14,014 nucleotides of DNA from an uncultured Actinomycetes bacterium (GCA_903848435.1 CAINGG010000202.1:1-14014), one strand, 5' to 3'. Shown: positions 1-6,833, numbered from the stretch's first letter. The notes: generated by a model not told the origin, from the letters alone. Numbers and translations: made by a program.

Positions 1-187
1 CCTCGGCGACGAAGTTGGACAGCATGCGATGCAAGGTGGCCTTGGGCAGTCCGGTCTCGCGGGCCAGCATCTGCAGGGAGACGAACTCATCCTTGGCGGC
101 GATGAGCTCGAGCAGGGCGAACATGCGCAGCACCGGGCTGGAGCCGTGCAGGCGCGGGCCATCGGCGAGGGCAGGTGTCGCCATCAT
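1..187 (-). CDS. IclR-family transcriptional regulator, N-terminal part (cut by left edge)
   Basis: The minus strand encodes 62 residues beginning MMATPALADG and running off the left edge. A winged helix-turn-helix of IclR type is visible: SSPVLRMFALLELI (about residues 16-29) matches the first helix of the family, and VSLQMLARETGLPKATLHRML (36-56, read in two parts) contains the recognition helix with the typical GLPKATLHR signature. The effector-binding domain lies outside the window. The start is ambiguous: ATG at 187 or 184 follows GGAGGG directly, while an upstream in-frame ATG at 202 lies 7 bases after a TACGGT box and could be a leaderless start. It is divergent from xsc with 169 bases between them, so it is the probable local regulator of the sulfonate operon. 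The family assignment is firm; the ligand (sulfoacetaldehyde, taurine or acetyl phosphate) is unknown. Confidence 0.85.
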   Translation of the reverse strand, partial: MMATPALADGPRLHGSSPVLRMFALLELIAAKDEFVSLQMLARETGLPKATLHRMLSNFVAE

Positions 188-209
188 CCCTCCGAGTTCC
201 ATTTTTCGG

Positions 210-215
210 ACCGTA
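210..215 (-). promoter_or_regulatory. Candidate -10 box (TACGGT) of the iclR-type gene
   Basis: On the minus strand TACGGT fits the actinobacterial TANNNT consensus. It lies 7 bases before the in-frame ATG at 202 and 22 bases before the ATG at 187. Transcription would begin close to position 202, giving either a leaderless message from ATG 202 or a very short leader carrying GGAGGG for ATG 184/187. No convincing -35 hexamer was seen upstream. Confidence 0.4.
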
Positions 216-236
216 TCATCCCGTTTATTTGGATGA
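216..236. promoter_or_regulatory. Inverted repeat TCATCC-N9-GGATGA, candidate operator
   Basis: A perfect 6-base inverted repeat with a 9-base AT-rich spacer lies in the iclR-xsc divergent region. On the minus strand it sits directly upstream of the TACGGT -10 box, so a bound protein would cover the -10/-35 spacer of the regulator gene. That would suit autorepression by the IclR-type protein. The assignment to IclR is inference: the arms do not match the E. coli IclR consensus. Confidence 0.35.
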
Positions 237-269
237 ATCCATTGACCCTAGTGTGCCCCCTCATTACGT

Positions 270-285
270 TGTGCACCAGATCACA
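270..285. promoter_or_regulatory. CRP/GlxR-like binding site upstream of xsc
   Basis: The sequence TGTGC-N6-TCACA matches the CRP/GlxR consensus TGTGA-N6-TCACA at 9 of 10 half-site bases with exactly the right spacing. Its centre (277.5) lies about 55 bases upstream of the start point expected from the TATAGT box at 321-326, a position typical of an activator. This would link the sulfonate operon to cAMP or global carbon control as well as to the IclR-type regulator. It is a sequence match only. Confidence 0.5.
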
Positions 286-320
286 GCGGCAATGATTCCT
301 CGGGCCAGGCGTTAAAACAA

Positions 321-326
321 TATAGT
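321..326 (+). promoter_or_regulatory. Candidate -10 box (TATAGT) of the xsc operon
   Basis: TATAGT differs from TATAAT at one base and lies in the only AT-rich stretch before xsc. The expected start point near 333 leaves a leader of about 24 bases with a Shine-Dalgarno sequence at 346-351. No good -35 element occurs 16-19 bases upstream, which suggests an activator-dependent promoter and fits the CRP-like site further upstream. Confidence 0.5.
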
Positions 327-356
327 CAAGTCAGATTAGTGAGAATAGGAGCACTC

Positions 357-2150
357 ATGGCGGCCAGCAGGACCGTGGCGGAGGGCGTCACCAAGATGAC
401 CCCGTCGGAGGCGTTCGTCGAGACGCTTGTCTCGTACGGCGTCACCGACATGTTCGGCATCATGGGCTCGGCATTCATGGATGCCATGGACATCTTCGCC
501 CCCGCAGGTATCCGACTGATTCCTGTCGTGCACGAGCAGGGTGCCGCGCACATGGCCGACGGCTACGCGCGCTCCAGCGGCCGCCATGGCGTCGTCATCG
601 CGCAGAACGGCCCCGGCATCAGCAACTGCGTCACGGCCATCGCCGCCGCGTTCTGGGCGCACACGCCGGTCGTCATCGTCACGCCCGAGACCGGCACGAT
701 GGGTCAGGGCCTCGGCGGTTTCCAGGAGGCGCAGCAGCTCCCGATGTTCCAGGAGTTCGTGAAGTACGCCGGCCACGTCAACAACAACAAGCGCATGGCT
801 GAGATCACCGCCCGCTGCTTCGATCGCGCGATGCGCGACATGGGCCCGACCCAGCTCAACATCCCCCGCGACTTCTTCTACGGCGAGATCGAGGTCGAGA
901 TCCCCAAGCCGCTCCCCCTCGAGCGGGGACCCGGCGGCGGACACGCCCTCGACCAGGCGGCCGAGATGCTCGCCAACGCGCAGTTCCCGGTCATCGTGTC
1001 CGGTGGCGGCGTGGTCATGGCCGACGGCGTCGATGCGTGCAAGGCACTCGCGGAGCGCCTGGGTGCCCCCGTCGTCAACAGCTACCTGCACAACGACTCG
1101 TTCCCCGCGAGCCACCCGCTCTGGACCGGCCCCCTTGGCTACCAGGGTTCCAAGGCAGCGATGAACCTCATCTCGAAGGCCGACGTCGTACTCGCGCTCG
1201 GCACCCGGCTCGGGCCGTTCGGCACGCTGCCGCAGCACGGCATGGACTACTGGCCGAAGAACGCCAAGATCATCCAGGTCGATGCCGACTCCGACCAGAT
1301 CGGCTTGGTCAAGAAGGTGACGGTCGGTATCTGCGGCGATGCCAAGGAAGCGGCCGAGGCACTGCTCGAGCGCATCGGCGGCCGCACGCTCGCGAGCGAC
1401 GCGACCAAGGAGCAGCGCGCTGCCGAGATCAAGGCCCAGAAGGAAGCATGGGAGAAGGAGCTCACCGACTGGATCCACGAGACCGACCCCTTCAGCCTCG
1501 ACATGATCGCCGAGGCCGAGAAGGAGGAGGGCAACTGGCTCCACCCCCGCCAGGTCCTGCGTGAGCTGGAGAAGGCGATGCCCCCGCGGGTCATGGTCTC
1601 CACCGATATCGGCAACATCTGCGCGGTCTCCAACTCCTACCTCCGCTTCGAGGAGCCGCGCTCCTTCTTCGCGCCGATGAGCTGGGGCAACTGCGGCTAC
1701 TCCCTGCCGACGATGATCGGGGCCAAGGCCGCCTCCCAGGACCGTCCCGCGGTGGCCTACGCCGGCGACGGCGCCTGGGCCATGAGCATGGGCGAGATCC
1801 TCACCGCGGTGCGCCACGACATCCCCGTCACGGCGGTCGTCTTCCACAACCGCCAGTGGGGCGCCGAGAAGAAGAATCAGGTCGACTTCTACTCGCGTCG
1901 CTTCGTCGCTGATGAGCTCATCAACCCGAGCTTTGCCGACGTGGCCCGCTCCATGGGCGCCGAGGGCATCACGGTCGACAAGCTCGAGGATGTCGGTCCG
2001 GCGCTCAAGAAGGCCATCGACATGCAGATGAATGACCGCAAGACCACGGTCATCGAGATCATGTGCACGCGCGAGCTCGGCGATCCCTTCCGCCGCGATG
2101 CACTGAGCAAGCCCGTGCGCTTCCTCGACAAGTACAAGGACTACGTCTGA
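357..2150 (+). CDS. xsc: Sulfoacetaldehyde acetyltransferase (Xsc)
   Basis: This ThDP-dependent enzyme splits sulfoacetaldehyde with phosphate into sulfite and acetyl phosphate, the central step of taurine and C2-sulfonate dissimilation in the cytoplasm. The 597-residue length is typical. Visible features: the N-terminal pyrimidine-binding domain with the conserved Glu in VVHEQGAAHMADGYA (Glu60); the Xsc hallmark TQLNIPRDFFYGEIEVE (about 165-181); the central domain (200-340); and the C-terminal ThDP motif starting GDGAWAMSMGEI (470-472) and ending at Asn498. The tail RELGDPFRRDALSKPVRFL is characteristic of Xsc rather than acetolactate synthase. ATG 357 was chosen because TAGGAG (346-351) lies 5 bases upstream; the frame is open back to GTG 339, which lacks a ribosome site. 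It is the first gene of the operon, with pta 8 bases downstream. Confidence 0.95.
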   Translation: MAASRTVAEGVTKMTPSEAFVETLVSYGVTDMFGIMGSAFMDAMDIFAPAGIRLIPVVHEQGAAHMADGYARSSGRHGVVIAQNGPGISNCVTAIAAAFWAHTPVVIVTPETGTMGQGLGGFQEAQQLPMFQEFVKYAGHVNNNKRMAEITARCFDRAMRDMGPTQLNIPRDFFYGEIEVEIPKPLPLERGPGGGHALDQAAEMLANAQFPVIVSGGGVVMADGVDACKALAERLGAPVVNSYLHNDSFPASHPLWTGPLGYQGSKAAMNLISKADVVLALGTRLGPFGTLPQHGMDYWPKNAKIIQVDADSDQIGLVKKVTVGICGDAKEAAEALLERIGGRTLASDATKEQRAAEIKAQKEAWEKELTDWIHETDPFSLDMIAEAEKEEGNWLHPRQVLRELEKAMPPRVMVSTDIGNICAVSNSYLRFEEPRSFFAPMSWGNCGYSLPTMIGAKAASQDRPAVAYAGDGAWAMSMGEILTAVRHDIPVTAVVFHNRQWGAEKKNQVDFYSRRFVADELINPSFADVARSMGAEGITVDKLEDVGPALKKAIDMQMNDRKTTVIEIMCTRELGDPFRRDALSKPVRFLDKYKDYV

Positions 2151-2158
2151 GCGCCACC

Positions 2159-3154
2159 ATGGCACCAGGCCGTCTGCGGGAGCGCTGGCTCCGGCAGACG
2201 GCCGATGCCGGCCTGCGCATCGCGCTCGCAGACGGCGATGATTCCCGCGCTGTCGACGCTGCCCGTCACCTGGCCGCGTCCGGGATCACGCCCGTGCTCA
2301 TCACCAGCGAGCGTGGCCGGGCCGAAGACGGGATCGACGTGCTCGATCCGCGCGATCCCGGACCGCAGGTGGCCGCCGTGGTCGCCGAGGCCGTCGACGC
2401 GCAGGCCCGCAAGCGCGGCCTCGATCGGGCCGAAGCGGCCGCGCTCGCCGTCGACCCGCTGATGGTCGGCGTCTCGAGTGTGCGAGCGGGTAGCGCTGAC
2501 GGTTGCGTAGCTGGGGCTTCGCGGGCCAGCGCTGATGTCGCGCGCGCCGCCTTGCGAGTGGTCGGCATGGCACCAGGCCGTACGACGCTCAGCAGTTCTT
2601 TCCTGATGGCCCTGCCCGATGGCCGCGCCTTCGCCTACGGCGACTGCGCCGTCGTGCCTGAGCCCGATGCCGAGCAGCTCGCTGACATTGCCATGGCTAC
2701 CGCGGACACGTTTGCGGCCCTCACCGGGCACATACCCGTCGTTGCACTCCTGTCCTTCAGCACGAAGGGCAGCGCCGAGCACTCCTCCATCGACGTGATT
2801 CGCCGGGCCCTGGATCGCGTGCGCCAGGTGCGCCCCACTCTCGCCATCGACGGCGAGCTGCAGTTCGATGCGGCGGTAGTCCCCCACGTCGCGGACGCCA
2901 AGGCACCCGGGTCACCGGCCGCAGGGCGATCGAATGTCTTCATCTTCCCCAACCTCGCCGCCGCCAACATCGCCTACAAGATCACCGAGCGACTGGCCGG
3001 CGCGGAGGCCTACGGGCCCCTCTTCCAGGGCCTCGCCGCGCCGGTCAATGACCTCTCCAGGGGCTGCAGTGCTGAGGACATCTACAACATTTCAGCCATA
3101 ACTGCCGTCCAGGCGGCATCCGGGGTCCAGCATGCCCCCGAGGGAGGCGAGTAG
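2159..3154 (+). CDS. pta: Phosphate acetyltransferase, single-domain
   Basis: Converts the acetyl phosphate made by Xsc into acetyl-CoA, feeding the two-carbon unit of the sulfonate into central metabolism. The 331-residue protein consists of the PTA_PTB domain only, without the DRTGG/BioD-like N-terminal part of long Pta enzymes. Conserved stretches visible: VGMAPGRTTLSSSFLM (135-150), LLSFSTKGSAEH (197-208), DGELQFDAA (231-239), SNVFIFPNLAAANIAYK (258-274) and APVNDLSRGCSAEDIYNISA (294-313). ATG 2159 comes 8 bases after the xsc stop and fits the family N-terminus (LADGDD at 23-28). No Shine-Dalgarno sequence precedes it, so translation is probably coupled to xsc. The frame is open back to 2063 inside xsc, which is rejected as the start. 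The 3' end abuts the permease start with no gap. Confidence 0.93.
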   Translation: MAPGRLRERWLRQTADAGLRIALADGDDSRAVDAARHLAASGITPVLITSERGRAEDGIDVLDPRDPGPQVAAVVAEAVDAQARKRGLDRAEAAALAVDPLMVGVSSVRAGSADGCVAGASRASADVARAALRVVGMAPGRTTLSSSFLMALPDGRAFAYGDCAVVPEPDAEQLADIAMATADTFAALTGHIPVVALLSFSTKGSAEHSSIDVIRRALDRVRQVRPTLAIDGELQFDAAVVPHVADAKAPGSPAAGRSNVFIFPNLAAANIAYKITERLAGAEAYGPLFQGLAAPVNDLSRGCSAEDIYNISAITAVQAASGVQHAPEGGE

Positions 3155-4078
3155 ATGTCGATCGACAGCACGGCCATTGATCCCACGGCTGCGGGCTACG
3201 ACCCCGACAAGATCGGCGGCATCACCCCCGAGGGTCCGGCGCGCTGGGTGCGATGGGGGAAGAGCCCGTGGATCACGCGGCTCCTGGCGCTGATCGCCTT
3301 CCTGTGCCTGTGGGCGTTCCTCACCATCTCGTGGGGCTGGAACGAAGACAAGCCCATCATGCTGCCCCTCTACCTGCCGTCGATTCCTTCGGTGTGGGAC
3401 GCGTTTATCCAGTCCAACACCATTCATCCCATTGCGCCCGGGGTCGACAAGATGGTGGTCGGCGAGCAGGGCTACTACCTCTGGCAGCACCTGCTCGCCA
3501 CACTCCAGCGCATCGGCCTGGGCCTTCTCTTCGCCATCATCGTCGGTATCCCACTGGGCCTGCTCATGGCCAACTTCAAGTTCATCAACACGGCGGCTGA
3601 GCCCTACATCAACTTCCTTCGCTCGCTGCCCCCGTTGGGCTACATCGGCCTCCTCATCGTCTGGTTCGGCATCGGCAACACCTCGAAGATCTGGTTGCTC
3701 TTCCTCGCAGCGTTCCCGCCCATCACGATCGCCACGATCGCGGGCGTACGCGGCATCAAGGAAGACCAGATTCACGCCGCCCAGACGCTCGGGGCAAAGC
3801 GGCACCAGATCGTCACCAGCGTGACGATCCCCGCTATCTCCCCGGATCTCATCACCGGCATCCGCGTCGCGGTCGGGTTCGCCTGGACCACCGTCGTGGC
3901 TGCCGAGCTCAACAACGGTATTCCCGGTATCGGCGGCCTCGCCTATCTCTCGGGTACCGAACTCAATACTCCGCTGACCATCGTCTGCATCATCGTGATC
4001 GGCATCACGGCGATCATCCTGGACAGCGGTATCAAGGCCTTGGAAAAGGTCCTCGTCCCATGGCGAGGAAAGGCCTGA
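3155..4078 (+). CDS. tauC: Taurine/sulfonate ABC transporter permease (TauC-like)
   Basis: Inner-membrane subunit of an importer of the nitrate/sulfonate/taurine class. In 307 residues, after a hydrophilic N-terminus (1-38), membrane segments are seen at about 41-60, 119-140, 160-198, 233-250 and 273-291. The cytoplasmic EAA loop, which docks onto the ATPase, is AAQTLGAKRHQIVTSVTIPA (208-227), and INFLRSLPPLGYIGLLIVWFG (about 152-172) is a family hallmark. ATG 3155 directly follows the pta stop, with GGGAGG at 3142-3147 giving a 7-base spacing. It is encoded before the binding protein and ATPase, with which it should form one transporter. The name TauC rests on family resemblance and linkage to xsc; the true substrate could be another C2 sulfonate. 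Confidence 0.88.
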   Translation: MSIDSTAIDPTAAGYDPDKIGGITPEGPARWVRWGKSPWITRLLALIAFLCLWAFLTISWGWNEDKPIMLPLYLPSIPSVWDAFIQSNTIHPIAPGVDKMVVGEQGYYLWQHLLATLQRIGLGLLFAIIVGIPLGLLMANFKFINTAAEPYINFLRSLPPLGYIGLLIVWFGIGNTSKIWLLFLAAFPPITIATIAGVRGIKEDQIHAAQTLGAKRHQIVTSVTIPAISPDLITGIRVAVGFAWTTVVAAELNNGIPGIGGLAYLSGTELNTPLTIVCIIVIGITAIILDSGIKALEKVLVPWRGKA

Positions 4079-4135
4079 CGTCATGCACGGCACAGCAGTC
4101 CTAAACCAAGGAAAACCACAAGGAGGAACCCCCAG

Positions 4136-5203
4136 ATGAAATTCTCCAAGCGCATGCTGGTTGCGAGCGCCGCTGCGGTCACCGCAGTCGTCCTCGCAGC
4201 CTGCGGTGGGTCGGGCGGTTCATCGGACTCGTCGGGTGGGGCTGCTGGCAGCTGCCCTCTCGGCGCGCCTGATGAGTCGATCACCACGACCGTCCGCATC
4301 GCGTACCAGAAGATCCCCAACGGCGATCTGGTCGTCAAGGATCAGAAGATCCTCGAGAACTGCATGCCCAAGGCCAACATCACGTGGAACGTCTTCGCCT
4401 CCGGCGGCGACGTCATCCAGGCCTACGGCGCTGGCTCGGTCGACATCGGCCTCACCGGCTCCAACCCTGCGGTCAAGGCCCTTTCGGCACCGCTCAACAC
4501 CACGCTTCCCCCGACCGTCAACACCTGGATCTTCGACGTCATCGGCAAGGGCGAGTCGCTGGTCGTCAAGCCCGAGATCACCTCGGCCGAGGGCCTGAAG
4601 GGCACCAAGATCGCGACGCCGTTCAGCTCGACTTCGCACTACTCCCTGCTGAACTGGCTCGAGATGAACGGGCTGAGCGAGACCGACGTCGAGCTGGTCA
4701 ACCTCGAGCCCGAGGCCATGGTGGCTGCGTGGCCGGACCTGGGCGGCGTCTTCGTGTGGGATCCCACGCTGAGCGAGCTCGTGAAGCAGGGTGGCGTCGT
4801 GCTGGCTTCGGCTGCTGACACTGCCGCTGCTGGCAAGCCGACCTACGACCTGGCCAACGGCGTCAAGGCATTCGTCGACGCCAACCAGCCATTCATGACG
4901 ATGTGGGCCAAGGCGCAGAACTACGCCGTCAACCTCATCAACAACGATCCGGCAGCCGCCGCGGCCAGCATCTCGGCTGAGCTCGCTGTGCCGCCGGCCG
5001 ATGTCGAGAAGATGTTCGCTGGCTACACCTACCTCGATGCCGCGAAGCAGGCTTCGCCTGACTGGCTGGGTGGAAAGCTCGCGATGGACTTCTTCGACAC
5101 CGCGGAGTTCCTGTTGACGCAGGGCGCCATCGACGCCGTCAATACGCCGGAGGCGTACGCGGCGGGCGTCACCAACCAGTTCGCGGCGGAGGCGGCGAAG
5201 TAA
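4136..5203 (+). CDS. tauA: Taurine/sulfonate ABC transporter substrate-binding lipoprotein (TauA-like)
   Basis: Extracytoplasmic solute-binding protein delivering the sulfonate to the permease. The 355 residues begin with a lipoprotein signal: basic MKFSKR, a hydrophobic core and lipobox VLAAC with Cys23, then a Gly/Ser linker (24-38). The mature part shows TauA-like hallmarks TPFSSTSHYSLL (161-172) and VELVNLEPEAMVAAW (185-199). After VAAW the usual RGDID-type loop seen in TauA appears shortened before GVFVWDP (204-210), which might alter substrate choice; this comparison is from memory. The start is secure: AGGAGG at 4121-4126, 9 bases before ATG, is the strongest ribosome site in the operon, as expected for a binding protein needed in excess. 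A 57-base gap separates it from tauC. Confidence 0.9.
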   Translation: MKFSKRMLVASAAAVTAVVLAACGGSGGSSDSSGGAAGSCPLGAPDESITTTVRIAYQKIPNGDLVVKDQKILENCMPKANITWNVFASGGDVIQAYGAGSVDIGLTGSNPAVKALSAPLNTTLPPTVNTWIFDVIGKGESLVVKPEITSAEGLKGTKIATPFSSTSHYSLLNWLEMNGLSETDVELVNLEPEAMVAAWPDLGGVFVWDPTLSELVKQGGVVLASAADTAAAGKPTYDLANGVKAFVDANQPFMTMWAKAQNYAVNLINNDPAAAAASISAELAVPPADVEKMFAGYTYLDAAKQASPDWLGGKLAMDFFDTAEFLLTQGAIDAVNTPEAYAAGVTNQFAAEAAK

Positions 5204-5980
5204 ATGCGACACGACAAGAGCTTGAAGATTCAGGACGTCCAGCAGTTCTTCGGGACCAAGGGCGCCCGCGTTCAGGCCTTGTCGACGATCAATCTGGTGA
5301 TCGAGCCGGGGCAGTTCGTGTGTCTTGCCGGACCCTCTGGGTGCGGCAAGACCACGCTGCTCCGGCTCGTCGCCGGCTTCATGAGCCCGACGGAGGGCTC
5401 GATCACCATCGAGGGCAAGTCCGTCAAGGGGCCCGGCCCCGACCGAGGGATGGTCTTCCAGTCCCCCACCCTGTATCCCTGGATGACGGTGCGCGGCAAT
5501 GTCGAGCTCGGCATGAAATACCAGGGCGTCAAGAAGGCCGAGCGCACGGACCAGTCCGATCGCTACCTGAAGATGGTCGGCCTCACCGACTTCGCTGCCC
5601 GCCGCCCCTACGAGCTGTCCGGGGGCATGCAGCAGCGCTGTCAGATCGCTCGCGTGCTGGCCAGCGACCCCGAATTCGTCCTCATGGACGAGCCCTTCGG
5701 GGCTCTCGACGCCCTCACGCGCGAGCGTCTCCAGGAAGAGCTCCTCACCATCTGGCGCCAGACGGGCAAGACGATCCTCTTCATCACGCACAGCGTCGAG
5801 GAGGCCGTCTTCCTGGGCTCGCGCGTGCTGGTCATGAGCCCTCGACCGGGCGAGATCGTCCTCGACGTGGAGTCAAACGTGACCCCTGAAGGCGTACCGG
5901 TCGCCGACCTGCGCTCCCAGCCGGAGTTCATCGCGCTTCGTGACCAGGTTCGGGACGCCATCCAGCACAGCCACCACTGA
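5204..5980 (+). CDS. tauB: Taurine/sulfonate ABC transporter ATP-binding protein (TauB-like)
   Basis: Cytoplasmic ATPase that powers sulfonate import. The 258-residue protein carries all nucleotide-binding motifs in order: Walker A GPSGCGKTT (43-51), Q-loop Gln86 in MVFQSPTLYPW, signature LSGGMQQR (138-145), Walker B VLMDEP (159-164) followed by FGALDALTRE, and H-loop His196 in LFITHS. The GMVFQSPTLYPWMTVRGNV stretch is typical of the TauB/SsuB/NrtD family. ATG 5204 immediately follows the tauA stop; GGAGG at 5188-5192 lies inside the end of tauA with a rather long 11-base spacing, so the two are probably translationally coupled. The ATPase is intact; the substrate is inferred from linkage to xsc. 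Confidence 0.92.
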   Translation: MRHDKSLKIQDVQQFFGTKGARVQALSTINLVIEPGQFVCLAGPSGCGKTTLLRLVAGFMSPTEGSITIEGKSVKGPGPDRGMVFQSPTLYPWMTVRGNVELGMKYQGVKKAERTDQSDRYLKMVGLTDFAARRPYELSGGMQQRCQIARVLASDPEFVLMDEPFGALDALTRERLQEELLTIWRQTGKTILFITHSVEEAVFLGSRVLVMSPRPGEIVLDVESNVTPEGVPVADLRSQPEFIALRDQVRDAIQHSHH

Positions 5981-5988
5981 CCAGCCGC

Positions 5989-5994
5989 TAGCCT
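5989..5994 (+). promoter_or_regulatory. Possible -10 box (TAGCCT) before the DUF1028 gene
   Basis: TAGCCT fits TANNNT and lies 8 bases before ATG 6003, in the short gap after tauB. It could give a secondary leaderless transcript of the last operon gene, which has only a weak GCGGGG ribosome site. Less convincing than the 6-base examples elsewhere in the window. Confidence 0.25.
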
Positions 5995-6002
5995 GCGGGG
6001 CC

Positions 6003-6833
6003 ATGACCTTCTCGATCGTTGCTCGCAACGACGATGGCACACGCTGGGGTGTCGCGGTAGCCAGCAAGTTCCTCGCGGCGGGCGCCGTCGTACCCGGTGT
6101 TCGTCCACCGATCGGCGCCATCGCCACCCAGTCCTTCGCCAACATGCGCTACCTCGCCGATGGATTCGCCCTGCTCGAGGGAGGACGCACCGCGCAAGAA
6201 GCGCTTGACGTCCTCGTCGCCGGGGACGACGGGCGCGCCCAGCGCCAGGCGGGGATCGTCGACGGTGCCGGTCGTGCCGCGACATTCACCGGCGATGAGT
6301 GCCTCGACTGGGCCGGCGGCGTCACCGGACCGGGCTACGCGATCCAGGGCAATATCCTCGTCGGCCCGCACGTGATCGACGCCATGCGCGAGGCCTACCT
6401 GAGCGACACGGGTGAGGATTTCGAGGTGCGTTTGCATGCCGCACTCCTGGCCGGGGATCGCGCTGGCGGTGACGCACGCGGGCGTCAGAGCGCCGCGTTG
6501 CTCATCGGCGGCGTTGGGGCGGGCTACGGCGGCGGCAGCGATATCGCCATGGACCTACGCGTCGACGATCATTCCGATCCGGTCGTCGAACTCGGCCGTC
6601 TCATGGGGATCCACGCCCTGCTCTTCGGCTCCCCGGAGACCACACTGCCCCTGGAAGGCGAGGTCGCCGCACGACTTCGACGCGCGCTCGACTCCCTCGG
6701 TTTCGACGACCCGGACCTCGAGCGGGCACTCGAGCGCGCGGCCGGCATCGAGAATCTCGAAGAGCGCCTGGTGCCCGGCGCCATCGACCCCGTCGTCCTC
6801 GCTTACCTGGAGGACCTGGCCCAACGCGCCTAG
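6003..6833 (+). CDS. DUF1028 family protein (Ntn-hydrolase fold) with C-terminal extension
   Basis: A 276-residue DUF1028 protein. The N-terminus MTFSIVARNDDGTRWGVAVAS, the internal IGAIATQSFANMRYLADGFALL (about 38-59), RQAGIVDGAGRAATFTG (about 80-96) and GNILVG (119-124) are family hallmarks. The family has an Ntn-hydrolase fold, so after Met removal Thr2 could be the catalytic nucleophile, but this is inference. From about residue 190 (DLRVDDHSDPVVELGRLM) to the end it resembles the putative peptidoglycan-binding extension found on some DUF1028 proteins. It follows tauB by 22 bases on the same strand, which makes it the last gene of the sulfonate operon and suggests amide or peptide-bond cleavage on a sulfonate conjugate. 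That function is unproven. The stop shares CTAG with the stop of the convergent hydrolase gene. Confidence 0.85.
   Translation: MTFSIVARNDDGTRWGVAVASKFLAAGAVVPGVRPPIGAIATQSFANMRYLADGFALLEGGRTAQEALDVLVAGDDGRAQRQAGIVDGAGRAATFTGDECLDWAGGVTGPGYAIQGNILVGPHVIDAMREAYLSDTGEDFEVRLHAALLAGDRAGGDARGRQSAALLIGGVGAGYGGGSDIAMDLRVDDHSDPVVELGRLMGIHALLFGSPETTLPLEGEVAARLRRALDSLGFDDPDLERALERAAGIENLEERLVPGAIDPVVLAYLEDLAQRA

Noticed and set aside
2063..2158. Upstream start for pta inside xsc
   Set aside because: The extra residues are Arg-rich and unlike Pta; the family N-terminus fits ATG 2159.
336..2165. A long minus-strand open frame (609 codons) opposite xsc
   Set aside because: It mirrors xsc, whose product is an unmistakable Xsc over its full length. 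The reverse frame is Asp/Arg/Leu/Val-rich low-complexity protein, a usual artefact of GC-rich codon use.
3092..4093. A minus-strand open frame (333 codons) opposite the permease
   Set aside because: The plus strand encodes a clear TauC-like permease; the reverse reading is highly charged with no family features.
4220..5791. A long minus-strand open frame (523 codons) opposite tauA and tauB
   Set aside because: It spans two clear genes on the other strand, has no recognisable motifs and a composition typical of antisense shadows.
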